Assembly (NCBI GenBank): GCA_947449735.1
Contig: CANFTB010000004.1
Span: 94,259-158,258 of the forward strand
Length of the DNA stretch: 64,000 bases
DNA from: Chthoniobacteraceae bacterium
GTDB lineage: Bacteria; Verrucomicrobiota; Verrucomicrobiia; Chthoniobacterales; Chthoniobacteraceae
Direction: 5' to 3'
In this document: positions 35,093 to 45,297 of the stretch, one piece after another
How the letters are laid out: every line of letters begins with the position of its first letter
Numbering within the stretch: the stretch's first letter is position 1
Translations under genes and position numbers: made by a program
Notes under the pieces: generated by a model
Told to the model about the DNA's origin: nothing
The model's input: the letters and a program-made list of their open reading frames with translations, nothing else
Database searches by the model: none

Positions 35093-35965
35093 TTAGAACG
35101 CGACGGCCATGCCGACGGATCCGACGACATCGTTGTCGGAGGCATTGCCTGTGGCGGCTTTGCTGGTGTTGTAGTAGGTGCCGCCTGCGTTGACCGTCCA
35201 GGTGCCGTAGCTCTTGGAAACGGGCAGGGTGTAGGCAACGTTGACTCCTGCGGAGGTGTAGGCGTAGCCGTCCTTGATGTAGAATTTGTTCGAACCAAAT
35301 CCCAATGCGATCGGGAAGGTCACTGCAACGGGGCCTGCGGAGATACCGGGGGCGATGGAGCCTTCCCAGTAGTTGCCGCCCTTGCTTGCGCCTGCGCCGG
35401 TCTTGTTGGAGAGTTCACGCAGGTGTGTCACCGCGGGGTGAAGCGCGAAAGCACCCAGAAGGTCGCTGTCGTCGAATGCGAGCTTGGAGTTGAGGGCCGA
35501 AGAGGTGCCCAAAGAATCGTTCGGGTAGGAGTACAGGAAGTAGGATTCCGTCAGGGTCAACTTGCCGAAAGTCAGCGCGATCCCGGGAGTGAAGTCGGAC
35601 TCGTACCATGCCGCTCTGTTCTTGAGGCCCTTGCTGGTGAATGTCGCAGGATTTGTGAACGAATCCCAGACGCTGATGTTCAGCACGGCCTTGTTCAGGG
35701 CTCCATCGCCTTCATACGCCTTGAAGTAGATGTCGGCGTAGGGCTGGAAGGAGGGCGAGTGGTTCGTCTGCAAGATCCCACGGGAGTAGTAGGACGTCAC
35801 CACATTCATGCCGAGGTCGCCGGAGATTGCGCTTTCCTGCAGTTTCTCGGGCGCCGACTGTTTGATCGGCTTGATCTGCTTGGGTGCCGTGCCTGCCCAG
35901 GAAAGGGTCGGCATGGCGACTAGGGCGGCGATTGCAACGAACTTAGCTGCGGATTTCTGCGTCAT
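35093..35965 (-). CDS. Putative outer-membrane porin-like beta-barrel protein (TorF-like)
   Basis: 290 residues from the ATG at 35965; the frame opens earlier but a classical signal (MTQKSAAKFVAIAALVAMPTLSWAG) starts here. Alternating beta-strand patterns run through the mature protein, for example LGMNVVTSYYSRGILQT and YGTWTVNAGGTYYNTS, and the chain ends in a C-terminal Phe (VGMAVAF), a usual outer-membrane insertion signal. The first strand with the VTSYYSRGI motif resembles TorF-like putative porins. Substrate unknown. A strong terminator follows and an inverted repeat overlaps its upstream promoter region, so regulated single-gene expression is likely. Confidence 0.75.
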   Translation of the reverse strand: MTQKSAAKFVAIAALVAMPTLSWAGTAPKQIKPIKQSAPEKLQESAISGDLGMNVVTSYYSRGILQTNHSPSFQPYADIYFKAYEGDGALNKAVLNISVWDSFTNPATFTSKGLKNRAAWYESDFTPGIALTFGKLTLTESYFLYSYPNDSLGTSSALNSKLAFDDSDLLGAFALHPAVTHLRELSNKTGAGASKGGNYWEGSIAPGISAGPVAVTFPIALGFGSNKFYIKDGYAYTSAGVNVAYTLPVSKSYGTWTVNAGGTYYNTSKAATGNASDNDVVGSVGMAVAF

Positions 35966-36062
35966 AGATGATGTGTTTTGGGTTAGAGATGGGGCGGTCG
36001 GGGGACCGCTAGTTCCCATCTGCAGGTTCCTTCCTGACAAAGATTGAGCCAAGCATGCAAGC

Positions 36063-36092
36063 GCAAAATGTCACAATATGGCTACATTTTGC
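36063..36092. promoter_or_regulatory. 9-bp inverted repeat in the porin promoter region
   Basis: GCAAAATGT and ACATTTTGC form a perfect dyad with a 12-nt spacer. On the minus strand a consensus -35 box TTGACA (36104-36109) lies just upstream, so the dyad would cover the -10 region of the porin promoter. A repressor or activator site is inferred. The dyad is 98 bp before the porin start. Confidence 0.55.
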
Positions 36093-36129
36093 CTGCGGAC
36101 GTGTGTCAATTTGCTCATTTGAGCGGATT

Positions 36130-36987
36130 CTAACGCCCCGTCGTTCTTCGCAAATCCGCCGGCGGGCGGCCCAGGCCCTCATGCAGCAGGCGCCTCAGGT
36201 TGTGCAGTGTATCCCGCATGGCGGTAGCATTTTGTGACACGATCCTTATGCCTAGGCCGTGCGTGTGGGCGAGGGGGCTCACCCCTACCCAGCTTTCCTC
36301 TCCGTGGAGTGCATGGATGGACTGCAAAGCTGACGTGTTATTTTCAAATTTTGGACTCACTCCAAAGGCGCTGGCGTAATAAGCGGTTGGAAACTGCGTG
36401 ACCAAGGCCCGCAGCGACGGCGTGCCGGGTTCCATGCGCAGACGCTCCCGGGCCGCGTGGGTTTTGCCGATGTGCAGGTCGGTCCTCCAGTCGAGCCAGC
36501 GGTATTGAAACACCTCCCCCGAAGCGGTGCGCCCGGGCGCCAGTGATTCGAAGTAAAGCAGTTCGCCGCCCTCCTCGACCCGCAGCAGAGTGGACTGCCG
36601 GTAACAGGCTCCGGACTGAGGAATGAACACCTCGGGCAGCACCTCTAAAAAACCGCCGTCTTCCACGGTGAATCTTTGTTCCAGAGCCGCCCAGCCTTCG
36701 CGCACGCGGTGGGCCCTGCTGGCGCCCGGCATCGTGAGCAGGAGGCTGGCCCCGCGGGCGACGGTTGCCTCCTGCGTAATACGGTCGTCTTGAAGCAGTC
36801 CCGCCGTCGGGTTGACGACATTGAGGACGAGCGTGTTCTGCTCCCAGTGCGGCTTGCTGAGATGGATGGGAGCCCGGAATGATTGCTCTCGCAGGCTGGA
36901 GACGCCTCGGGAGTCGGGCGCGCAGAGCAGCTTGAGGTGGCCCTGGATCCCGCTCCGGAGTGGAGGTTGTTCGGCAGTGGTGTTCAC
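36130..36987 (-). CDS. ureD: Urease accessory protein UreD
   Basis: 285 residues from a GTG at 36987, which overlaps the ureG stop (GTGA). The family's conserved region [19 protein letters not shown] corresponds to the usual 'PPGGivgGDrl' block, though the glycine run is changed to [22 protein letters not shown] and [16 protein letters not shown] also fit. With UreF and UreG it forms the nickel-loading complex on apo-urease. No ureABC, ureE or ureF lies in the window: the next genes are the porin and rpsN. Confidence 0.85.
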   Translation of the reverse strand: MNTTAEQPPLRSGIQGHLKLLCAPDSRGVSSLREQSFRAPIHLSKPHWEQNTLVLNVVNPTAGLLQDDRITQEATVARGASLLLTMPGASRAHRVREGWAALEQRFTVEDGGFLEVLPEVFIPQSGACYRQSTLLRVEEGGELLYFESLAPGRTASGEVFQYRWLDWRTDLHIGKTHAARERLRMEPGTPSLRALVTQFPTAYYASAFGVSPKFENNTSALQSIHALHGEESWVGVSPLAHTHGLGIRIVSQNATAMRDTLHNLRRLLHEGLGRPPADLRRTTGR

Positions 36988-37634
36988 AGGACGAAAAGGG
37001 CCTCCCGCCGGATCCAGTCCAGCACCGGGTCTTTGCCCTTGCCGGAGCGCAGGTCGGCGAACAAGAAGGGGCGGTCGCCGCGCATGAGCTTCGCGTCCCT
37101 TGCCATGACGTCCAAATCTGCGCCCACGTGGGGGGCGAGGTCCGTTTTGTTGATAAGGAGAAGGTCGCTGTTGCGGATGGCGGGGCCGCCCTTGCGGGGG
37201 ATCTTGTCGCCCTGCGCGACGTCGATCACATAGATGAAGGCGTCCACCAGTTCGGGGGAGAAGGTGGCGGAGAGGTTGTCGCCGCCGCTTTCGACGAGGA
37301 TGAGGCGGGCGTCCGGGTGGCGGCTTTCGAGTTCGGCGATGGCGGCGAGGTTCATGCTGGTGTCGTCCCGAATGGCCGTGTGTGGACAGCCACCGGTTTC
37401 CACTCCGAGAATGCGGTCGGCGGCCAGGGCCTCGTTGCGGGTGAGAAACTCGGCGTCTTCCCGTGTGTAGATGTCGTTTGTCACGACTGCGATGGAGAGT
37501 TCAGCGCGGAGCCACTGGCAGAGGCGCAGCAGCAGCATGGTTTTGCCCGAACCGACGGGGCCGCCGATGCCGATGCGCACGGGGCGGGTGGGGGTTTGGG
37601 GGGAGGGGTTGGAGGGCAGGTGGGATTGGAGCAT
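36984..37634 (-). CDS. ureG: Urease accessory GTPase UreG
   Basis: 216 residues. P-loop [31 protein letters not shown], the metal-binding Cys-Pro-His in [15 protein letters not shown], and [16 protein letters not shown] are all diagnostic. UreG hydrolyses GTP to drive nickel insertion into urease. It opens a two-gene unit with ureD (GTGA overlap) divergent from rpsN with 60 bp between. The absence of other urease genes nearby is unusual and implies that they lie elsewhere in the genome or are lost. Confidence 0.94.
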   Translation of the reverse strand: MLQSHLPSNPSPQTPTRPVRIGIGGPVGSGKTMLLLRLCQWLRAELSIAVVTNDIYTREDAEFLTRNEALAADRILGVETGGCPHTAIRDDTSMNLAAIAELESRHPDARLILVESGGDNLSATFSPELVDAFIYVIDVAQGDKIPRKGGPAIRNSDLLLINKTDLAPHVGADLDVMARDAKLMRGDRPFLFADLRSGKGKDPVLDWIRREALFVL

Positions 37635-37643
37635 GGAAAAAGA

Positions 37644-37671
37644 TTGCGTATGGTTAGGGGTTTGCTATCGT
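37644..37671 (+). promoter_or_regulatory. Probable sigma70-type promoter of rpsN
   Basis: TTGCGT, 16-nt spacer, then TATCGT preceded by TG (extended -10, TGCTATCGT). It ends 23 bp before the rpsN start codon, giving a very short leader. Confidence 0.45.
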
Positions 37672-37694
37672 GCCCGGCCCAATCAGTAAAATTT

Positions 37695-37964
37695 ATGGCC
37701 AAGACGAGCTGGATCGAACGTGAAAAGAAGAAGGCGGCAACAGTCGCTAAATACGCCTCTCTGCGTGCAGAGTTGAAGCAGAAAGGTGACTATGTCGGAC
37801 TTTCTCTTCTTCCCCGCAATGCAAGTCCGGTGCGCATGTCCAAGCGCTGCCTGCAGACTGGCCGCAAGCGCGCCTTCATCAGCCGTTTCAAACTTTCTCG
37901 TATCGCCTTCCGCGAATTGGCGTCCCACGGGTTGATCCCCGGGGTGACCAAGTCGAGTTGGTAA
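37695..37964 (+). CDS. rpsN: 30S ribosomal protein S14
   Basis: 89 residues from the ATG at 37695. MAKTSWIEREKKK, VRMSKRCLQTGRKRAFI and FRELASHGLIPGVTKSSW are canonical for the long, zinc-free (C-minus) S14, with no CxxC pairs. It belongs to the small-subunit head. It stands alone instead of in the spc ribosomal operon, as often seen for this form. A strong hairpin terminator follows at 37995. Confidence 0.96.
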   Translation: MAKTSWIEREKKKAATVAKYASLRAELKQKGDYVGLSLLPRNASPVRMSKRCLQTGRKRAFISRFKLSRIAFRELASHGLIPGVTKSSW

Positions 37965-37994
37965 TTTTTTTCTCTTTTAGAATTTTTTAAGGAT

Positions 37995-38032
37995 CCGAGT
38001 CGCGGGATAAACCTGTGGCTCGGTTCTTTTTT
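37995..38032 (+). terminator. Rho-independent terminator after rpsN
   Basis: A 12-bp stem (CCGAGTCGCGGG with CCTGTGGCTCGG, three or four G-U pairs) around the loop ATAAA, followed by TTCTTTTTT. It lies 30 bp after the rpsN stop and just before the CNNM gene start. Confidence 0.85.
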
Positions 38033-38052
38033 GCGCCCCACGGCGCATCGGT

Positions 38053-39399
38053 ATGTCACCTGAAGTTGGTTCCGATTCTCAAGTTGTTTCAGTTTTTTTC
38101 CAGCTGGCGGCCGTTATGGTTCTGGTGGGACTCAACGGTTTCTTTGTTGCCTCGGAGTTTGCCATCGTCAAGGTGCGCACCAGCCAACTGGAAGCGTTGG
38201 AGGCTTCCGGCCAGAAAAAGGCCAGGCGTGCCATCGAGGTCACGGAGAACCTGGAGGCCTACCTCTCTGCTACCCAGTTAGGGATTACGCTGGCCAGTCT
38301 TGCGCTCGGGTGGGTGGGGGAACCCTGCGTCGCCGGTCTCATCCGGCCCCTGCTGCTCTGGGTGGGAGTGAGTTCGGAAGCCTTTGTGCACACCATCTCG
38401 GTCGGGGTGGCCTTCGCCGTCATCACCTTCCTGCACATCGTGCTGGGAGAGCTCGCCCCGAAAACGCTGGCAATCTCCAAGCCCGTGCCGACCACGATCT
38501 GGATCAGCGTACCGCTTGGAATATTCTACCAGATGTTCCGGCCTGCGATCTGGTTCCTCAACAAGGCGGCGAATTTGTTTTTGCGCAAGATATTGAGAAT
38601 CAGCCCCGTGGGCGAGCATGAGCTGGCCCACTCCGAGGAGGAACTCCGCGTGATCCTCGCCGAGAGCGAGGACGCCCGGCAGGTAACCTCCATCGGGAAG
38701 GAGATCCTCATCAACGCGCTCGACCTGCGCAAGCGCGTGGTCCGCGACATCACGACCCCCCGCAAGGAGGTGATTTTCCTCAACACGGAGGATTCCTTCG
38801 AGGAGAACCTGAAGCGCGCCGTGGAGTCCCGGCACACCCGTTTTCCCGTCTGCGAGGGGCACTTGGACCACGCCATCGGACTGGTGCACATCAAGGATTT
38901 GCTGGTGCAGATGCGCGAGCCCGAGCCCGACATCATGAAGGCCAAGCGGGAAATCCTGCCGGTGCCGGAGATGATGCCGCTGGAGAAGCTGCTCACCTTT
39001 TTCCTGGGTAAACACGCCCACCTTGCCCTCGTGGTAGACGAATACGGTGGAACGGTCGGCGTGGTCACCCTCGACAACGTCCTGGCCGAGATCGTGGGCG
39101 ATATTCAGGACGAATTTGACACGGAATTGCCCGAGTTTAAGCGAGTGAACGCCGACGAGTTCGTCGTCGACGGCGGGCTCGCCCTTTACGAACTCAAGGA
39201 TCTTGCGGGTGTGAATCTCGAAAGCGAGGACGTCAGCACCGTCGGCGGCTACATCACCCACCTCGCGGGCAACCTGCCCGCCGTGGGGGATCAGGTCCAG
39301 ATCCCGCCCTTTGAAGTGACCGTGACCAAGGCGGACGGGCGGCGGGTGCTGGAACTGCGGTTCCGCAGGTTGCATGTGAAAACCCCTGAGGAGTCCTAG
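38053..39399 (+). CDS. CNNM/CorC (HlyC) family transporter-like protein
   Basis: 448 residues. A DUF21/CNNM membrane domain (three to four segments, residues 10-200, with LNGFFVASEFAIVKVR and ATQLGITLASLALGWVGEP) precedes a CBS pair (about 215-340, TPRKEVIFLNTEDSFEEN and VVDEYGGTVGVVTLDNVL) and a CorC_HlyC domain (about 355-440). The family is linked to Mg2+/Co2+ efflux or resistance; the older name hemolysin is historical. Inner membrane. It starts right after the rpsN terminator and probably has its own promoter. Confidence 0.92.
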   Translation: MSPEVGSDSQVVSVFFQLAAVMVLVGLNGFFVASEFAIVKVRTSQLEALEASGQKKARRAIEVTENLEAYLSATQLGITLASLALGWVGEPCVAGLIRPLLLWVGVSSEAFVHTISVGVAFAVITFLHIVLGELAPKTLAISKPVPTTIWISVPLGIFYQMFRPAIWFLNKAANLFLRKILRISPVGEHELAHSEEELRVILAESEDARQVTSIGKEILINALDLRKRVVRDITTPRKEVIFLNTEDSFEENLKRAVESRHTRFPVCEGHLDHAIGLVHIKDLLVQMREPEPDIMKAKREILPVPEMMPLEKLLTFFLGKHAHLALVVDEYGGTVGVVTLDNVLAEIVGDIQDEFDTELPEFKRVNADEFVVDGGLALYELKDLAGVNLESEDVSTVGGYITHLAGNLPAVGDQVQIPPFEVTVTKADGRRVLELRFRRLHVKTPEES

Positions 39400-39470
39400 C
39401 CGGGGGCAGGAAGGCAACTTTCCGTTACTTTGGAGGTGAGATCCCAGGTGGCTTAGGGGATAGTACGAGA

Positions 39471-40718
39471 GTGTCCACCCCTGTGCACTTGACTCCCAAT
39501 GCTGATGAAAAGCCTCCCGGGCGCCTGCGTGGCTGGCTCCAGGCAGGGGGGGGATTCCTGCTGTTCAGCATCGTGGTGCACGGTGTTCTTTTGATCGGCG
39601 CCGCCATGTGGGTCGTGCAAACGGTGCAGGCCAAGCGGAAGTTGAACTTCAGCGCTGCGCCTCCCTCCTCCTCGGAGGGGTCCCGTCAGCTGGAATACCG
39701 TGTGCAGGCCGCAAGGCGCACCGCTGCGATGACGCCGCCGCCAGCCTCCACCCGGATCGTTTCGTCGGCCGCGGACGTCAAGGTGGCGCTGCCCGAAGTC
39801 GCGCTTCCATCGACCGCGAACCTCGCAATCCCAAGCCGCATCAGCGGCATGGCGGGGAACCCCTCTGCATTCAAGCCGGTGGCCTCGGCTTCGGCACCAC
39901 CCGCGGCGCCCGCTGCTGTCGCTCCCATGCCGGCGGCCATCCCGGCGGGAGTGACGGCATTCGGGTTCAAGCTTCCGCCGAATGCGCCAGTCACGGGGTT
40001 TCGCGGCACGCTCTACTACATGCGGCGCAAGCCCGACGGCACGCCGAATCCAGAGAACACCGACCGCGCGGATTATCTGGCCCGTATCGAGCGCCTTTTC
40101 GGCGACAAGGGGAAGTTCAACGAAACCGAGGCGAAATCCTACCTGCCCTTCGGCCAGCAGTTGGTCACTCCGGTGATTCTTTTTCCGCCGATATCCGGGG
40201 AGATGGCCCCCAAGGCTTTCGGGGTGAACCAGGTGCCGGGGAACCAGAGCTGGTTCGCCGTTTATAAGGCCAAGGTGTTCGCCGAATCCCCGAAGAAGTA
40301 CCGGTTCGTGGGCGGGGGAAATGAAGTCCTTCTGGTGAAAGTGGACGGCAAGCTGGTGCTGGACGGTTGCTGGTCGGATCTGCCCTGGACAAAGGGAACG
40401 AACCCCACTGGACATCGGCCTTCGGGAAATTTATCCGCGCTCTGGAGCGACGGCCGCAAGGTCGGGGACTACGTACAGTTCAAGCCGAACGGTTCTGAAG
40501 TCGAGGTAATCATCGGCGAAGGGTGGGGAGGCGCCTTCGGTGCGGATCTTTGCATCGAGGAGGAGGGGAAAACCTACGAGGGCGAGCAAAGGCCGATTTT
40601 CAAACTGGACGGGTATCAGAACCCGAAGCTGCTCCCCCAGATCAAGGCGACGCTGAGCCTGCCGGAGTCGGCCAAGACCCTCACTCTGGAGGGACCCACA
40701 TTTAAAACAAGCCGCTGA
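39471..40718 (+). CDS. Unknown membrane-anchored protein with a Pro/Ala linker and beta domain
   Basis: 415 residues from a GTG at 39471. A short cytosolic N-terminus is followed by one transmembrane segment (about 28-52, GGFLLFSIVVHGVLLIGAAM), a Pro/Ala/Ser-rich linker (about 60-165) and a globular C-terminal domain with VLLVKVDGKLVLDGCWSD and GEGWGGAFGADLCIEEEG, a layout reminiscent of PA14-like beta folds. The anchor-linker-domain architecture recalls TonB-type envelope proteins, but no TonB motif is present. I do not recognise a family. The gene is followed by a repeat element and a bidirectional hairpin. Confidence 0.65.
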   Translation: MSTPVHLTPNADEKPPGRLRGWLQAGGGFLLFSIVVHGVLLIGAAMWVVQTVQAKRKLNFSAAPPSSSEGSRQLEYRVQAARRTAAMTPPPASTRIVSSAADVKVALPEVALPSTANLAIPSRISGMAGNPSAFKPVASASAPPAAPAAVAPMPAAIPAGVTAFGFKLPPNAPVTGFRGTLYYMRRKPDGTPNPENTDRADYLARIERLFGDKGKFNETEAKSYLPFGQQLVTPVILFPPISGEMAPKAFGVNQVPGNQSWFAVYKAKVFAESPKKYRFVGGGNEVLLVKVDGKLVLDGCWSDLPWTKGTNPTGHRPSGNLSALWSDGRKVGDYVQFKPNGSEVEVIIGEGWGGAFGADLCIEEEGKTYEGEQRPIFKLDGYQNPKLLPQIKATLSLPESAKTLTLEGPTFKTSR

Positions 40719-40742
40719 GAGGTCTCTGGGCGGAAACGGAAG

Positions 40743-40833
40743 TTCACGCGGCACGGAGCCGCGGAGGGGAATGAATGGTTCTGCTTTATTCGTTTAGATG
40801 ATTCTTCTCCGCGCCCTCCGCGGCTCCGCGTGA
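40743..40833. repeat. Dispersed palindromic repeat, family A, copy 1
   Basis: Left arm at 40743-40766 begins TTCACGCGGCACGGAGCCGC; right arm at 40807-40833 contains CTCCGCGGCTCCGCGTGA in reverse complement, around an A/T-rich core. Copy 2 lies at 53450-53563. It is placed between convergent genes (the unknown at 39471 and pdhB). Confidence 0.75.
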
Positions 40834-40890
40834 GATCCCTTTTTCTCTAAGGCTTCGGCGTTTTGGCTAAACAGGGGGCTACCCAAACAG

Positions 40891-40924
40891 AAAGCGCCGG
40901 AACCCTCTGGATTCCGGCGCTTTT
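40891..40924. terminator. Bidirectional hairpin terminator between the 39471 gene and pdhB
   Basis: A perfect 12-bp stem (AAAGCGCCGGAA with TTCCGGCGCTTT, 40891-40902 and 40912-40923) and a 9-nt loop, with A/T ends on both sides. It lies between two convergent genes and can serve both. Confidence 0.8.
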
Positions 40925-40985
40925 AAAACTGAAACCTTTCGGTCCGCTCCCCAAAAGTCAAGGGGTGGCGTGGGACGGGTGGCGG

Positions 40986-41963
40986 TTAGCGGCAGATGCT
41001 CAGCACCTTGTCGACCACGTCGGTGGGCCTGGGCAACTGGCGACGCTCCAGCTCTGGGCTGTAGATGGCGGGGGCGTCGATGGAGCTGATGCGGAGGATC
41101 GGGGCGTCGAGGTCGTCGAAGCACTTCTCCTGGATCATGCTGGCGATCTGTGCGTCCACTCCGCAGAAGGGTTTGTTTTCCTCCACGAGCACCACGCGGT
41201 GCGTCTTGCGGACCGTTGCGAGAATCGCCTCCTCGTCCAGAGGACGGATCGAGCGCAAATCCAGCACCTCGGCGTGGATGTCGTGCTCGGCTTCGAGCAG
41301 CTCCGCCGCCTTGAGGGCGGTCAGCACGGCGCGGCCGTGGGCGATGATCGAGACGTCCCGGCCTTCGCGCTTCAAATCCGCGACACCCAGCGGGATCACG
41401 TATTCTTCCTCAGGAACCTCGCCCTTTTCTCCGTAGAGCAGGGTGTTTTCCATGAACATCACGGGGTCGTTGTCGCGGATCGCTGCCTTCAAAAGTCCCT
41501 TGGCGTCGTAGGGAGTCGCGGGGCAGACCACCTTGATTCCGGGGACGTTCGCCAGCCAGTTCTCAGGCGTGTGCGAGTGCGTGGCTCCGACGTTGGTGCC
41601 GCCGTTGGCGGGGCCGCGGATCACGATGGGGCAGTTAATGAGGCCGCCGCTCATGTAGCGCACGAACCCGGCGTTGTTGACGATCTGGTCCCATGCCACC
41701 GCGGAGAAGCTCCAGAACATGAGCTCCATCACCGGGCGCAGGCCCAGCATCGAGGCGCCGATTCCCATGCCGATGAACGCGGACTCGCTGATCGGCGTGT
41801 CGGTGACGCGCTTGTCTCCGAAGCGTTTCCAGAGGCCTTCGGTCACCTTGTAGGCGCCGTCGTACTCAGCCACTTCTTCGCCCAGAAGGACGACGTTGGG
41901 ATCTCTCTCGATCTCTTCAGCCATGGCGTGGCGCAGGGCCTCGCGGAAAGTGATTTCTGCCAT
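40986..41963 (-). CDS. pdhB: Pyruvate dehydrogenase E1 component subunit beta
   Basis: 325 residues from the ATG at 41963; the longer frame upstream overlaps pdhA. REALRHAMAEEIERDPNVVLLGEEVAEYDGAY is the canonical E1-beta start (opening quoted only to GEEV: the block is at residues 6-35), with DTPISESAFIGMGIGAS and VVLVEENKPFCGVDAQIA further on. With E1-alpha it decarboxylates pyruvate using thiamine diphosphate. It follows pdhA by 79 bp. No E2 (acetyltransferase) gene follows; that subunit must be encoded elsewhere. Confidence 0.95.
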   Translation of the reverse strand: MAEITFREALRHAMAEEIERDPNVVLLGEEVAEYDGAYKVTEGLWKRFGDKRVTDTPISESAFIGMGIGASMLGLRPVMELMFWSFSAVAWDQIVNNAGFVRYMSGGLINCPIVIRGPANGGTNVGATHSHTPENWLANVPGIKVVCPATPYDAKGLLKAAIRDNDPVMFMENTLLYGEKGEVPEEEYVIPLGVADLKREGRDVSIIAHGRAVLTALKAAELLEAEHDIHAEVLDLRSIRPLDEEAILATVRKTHRVVLVEENKPFCGVDAQIASMIQEKCFDDLDAPILRISSIDAPAIYSPELERRQLPRPTDVVDKVLSICR

Positions 41964-42042
41964 ATTAAAAGTAGTATTGCGTCTGTGCTCGGGGCGGCCC
42001 GGAACATCCTCTCGGACGACCAAGCGCAGCCCGAACGGCCGG

Positions 42043-43113
<1,071 letters not shown>

Positions 43114-43285
43114 GGCAGGTGGGTTGAGTGAATCGGAGGCTCCCCTAGGTTAAGGCCGCAGGCGCCTTCAGGCAACTCCCGAACGGGGATCCCCCATCGT
43201 GTTTTGCCTCGGCGGCGGAATCGAGGGAAAAAGTGACAGTTTTGCGGCAATCTTTACCAAAACTAACGCGTCCGGGCCTTGGGCG

Positions 43286-45157
43286 CTACTCGACGGTGAC
43301 ACTTTTTGCCAGATTGCGGGGCTTGTCCACGTCGCAGCCGAGGATCACCGCCGTGTGGTACGCCAGAAGCTGCAGCGGAACCGCGTTCAGGATCGGGGAC
43401 AGGTAGTCGGGGCATTTCGGGATCAATATGACGTCGTCGCAGCAGGCCTCGAGCCGCCGGCTTCCTTCCGTCCCGATACCGATCACCGGCCCCCGCCTGG
43501 CGCGCACCTCTTCAATGTTACTCAGGTTTTTCTCAAAAACGCTGTCCTCGGGCGCGATGAACACGCTGGGAAGCTCGGGGGTGATGAGGGCGATGATCCC
43601 GTGCTTGAGCTCCGCGCTCGGGTGGCCGCTGGCGTGGATGTAAGAAATTTCCTTCATCTTCAGCGCGCCCTCGAGTGCGACTGGGTAGTTGAATTGCCTG
43701 CCCAAAAACATCATCGACTGCGCATGGGCGTACTTCATGGCAATCTCCCGGATCTGGTCCGAGAGCTTGAGGATCGCCCGCACTTTGTCTGGAAGCGCCT
43801 CCAGTTCGTCCAGCATCCGCAACCCTTCGGAGCTGGAGAGGTGCCGGATCCGCCCCTGGAGCAGCGCGAGCAGGGTGAGCACGGTGCACTGGCTGGTGAA
43901 ACTTTTGGTCGCGGCCACCCCGATTTCCGTTCCGGCGTGCATGTACACTCCGCCGTCGCTCTCTCGCGCGATCGTGGAGGCTACGTTGTTGCAAATCCCT
44001 AGAGTGCGGTAGCCCTTGCGCTGGCTTTCGCGCACCGCGGCGAGGGTGTCTGCGGTTTCGCCGCTCTGGCTGAGTGCAAACACCAGAACATCCTTCGGCA
44101 TCGGCATGTTCCGGTAGCGAAACTCGGAGGCAAACTCGACCTCGGCGGGAATGTGCGCCAGGTGCTCGATGAGGTGTTCCCCCACCATGGCCGCGTGGAA
44201 CGCGGTGCCGCAACCCGTGAGCACCACCCGCTCCACCGCCCGGAGCTCGGCGTTGTTCATGTTCAGGCCGCCAAGCTTGGCCGTCGCTTCCTCCCGGGAA
44301 AGACGCCCGCGCATCGCGTCCCGGATCGTCTCCGGCTGCTCGTAGATTTCCTTGAGCATGAAGTGCGGGTAGTCGCCCTTGTCCACGTCCTTCTCCTGAA
44401 ACTCCACCGCGGTAATTTCATAGCCGCTCTGTCCGCCCGCGACACTCGAGAGTTCGAACCCCGCGGCGCTCACGGTCGCGATGTCGAAATCCTTTAGGTA
44501 AACGACCTCCTTCGTGTGCCGTGCGATGGCGCTCACGTCGCTCGCCAGAAAATGTTCGCCCCGGCCGATCCCCAGCACCAGGGGGCTGCCCCGGCGCGCC
44601 CCTACCAGCACTCCCGGCAGATCCCGGTGCACCACGGCGATGCCGTACGTTCCGACCACCTGCCTCAGGGCCGCGCGCACCGCTTCCACCAGACTCTCCA
44701 CCCCCTCCGCCTCGTTGCCCGTGGCTCTGGTCCAGCCGCCCGCTTCAAAGTGTTTTCCGACCAAATGCGCCAGAACTTCCGTGTCTGTTTGGGATAGGAA
44801 CACGTGTCCTTCCGCCGAAAGGCCGTCCCGCAGGGTGGAGTGGTTTTCGATCACCCCGTTGTGCACGAGCGCGAGCGTCCCCGAACGGTCCGCGTGCGGG
44901 TGGGCGTTGGCGTCCGTCACCCCGCCGTGCGTGGCCCAGCGGGTGTGCGAGATGCCGGCCGTGCCCTTCACGGGGCGTTCCGTCAAAAGCTCGCCCAGGT
45001 TTGCGATCCGGCCGATGCGCTTGCGGATGCCGATTTCGCCGGCGTCCAGCACCGCCATGCCGGCGCTGTCATAACCCCGGTACTCCAACAGCCTGAGGCC
45101 CTCCAGCAGGAGGGGGGCCGCCTCGCGTTTGCCAATATATCCGACGATTCCGCACAT
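43286..45157 (-). CDS. glmS: Glutamine--fructose-6-phosphate aminotransferase (isomerizing)
   Basis: 623 residues from the ATG at 45157, since Cys2 (MCGIVGYIGKREA) is the N-terminal nucleophile; the extended frame is not used. The glutaminase domain (1-240, with GISHTRWATHG and HNGVIENH) is followed by two SIS domains with LTGCGTAFHAAM, ALSQSGETADT and TKSFTSQ, and ends DKPRNLAKSVTVE as usual. It makes glucosamine-6-phosphate, and GlmM at 61321 carries out the next step to UDP-GlcNAc. It is transcribed divergently from glgC. Confidence 0.97.
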   Translation of the reverse strand: MCGIVGYIGKREAAPLLLEGLRLLEYRGYDSAGMAVLDAGEIGIRKRIGRIANLGELLTERPVKGTAGISHTRWATHGGVTDANAHPHADRSGTLALVHNGVIENHSTLRDGLSAEGHVFLSQTDTEVLAHLVGKHFEAGGWTRATGNEAEGVESLVEAVRAALRQVVGTYGIAVVHRDLPGVLVGARRGSPLVLGIGRGEHFLASDVSAIARHTKEVVYLKDFDIATVSAAGFELSSVAGGQSGYEITAVEFQEKDVDKGDYPHFMLKEIYEQPETIRDAMRGRLSREEATAKLGGLNMNNAELRAVERVVLTGCGTAFHAAMVGEHLIEHLAHIPAEVEFASEFRYRNMPMPKDVLVFALSQSGETADTLAAVRESQRKGYRTLGICNNVASTIARESDGGVYMHAGTEIGVAATKSFTSQCTVLTLLALLQGRIRHLSSSEGLRMLDELEALPDKVRAILKLSDQIREIAMKYAHAQSMMFLGRQFNYPVALEGALKMKEISYIHASGHPSAELKHGIIALITPELPSVFIAPEDSVFEKNLSNIEEVRARRGPVIGIGTEGSRRLEACCDDVILIPKCPDYLSPILNAVPLQLLAYHTAVILGCDVDKPRNLAKSVTVE

Positions 45158-45297
45158 AATCCTGGCACTGTAGGAGGGCCTGTCCACCGCGTAAAATAAC
45201 TTCCGAGAAAACCCGCTGGGCACTTGGCGTCCGACTGCGTCATGATGAGTCGCCGCCCCATCCCATCAGTCTCGATTCAACCTTCCATTTCCCTGCC

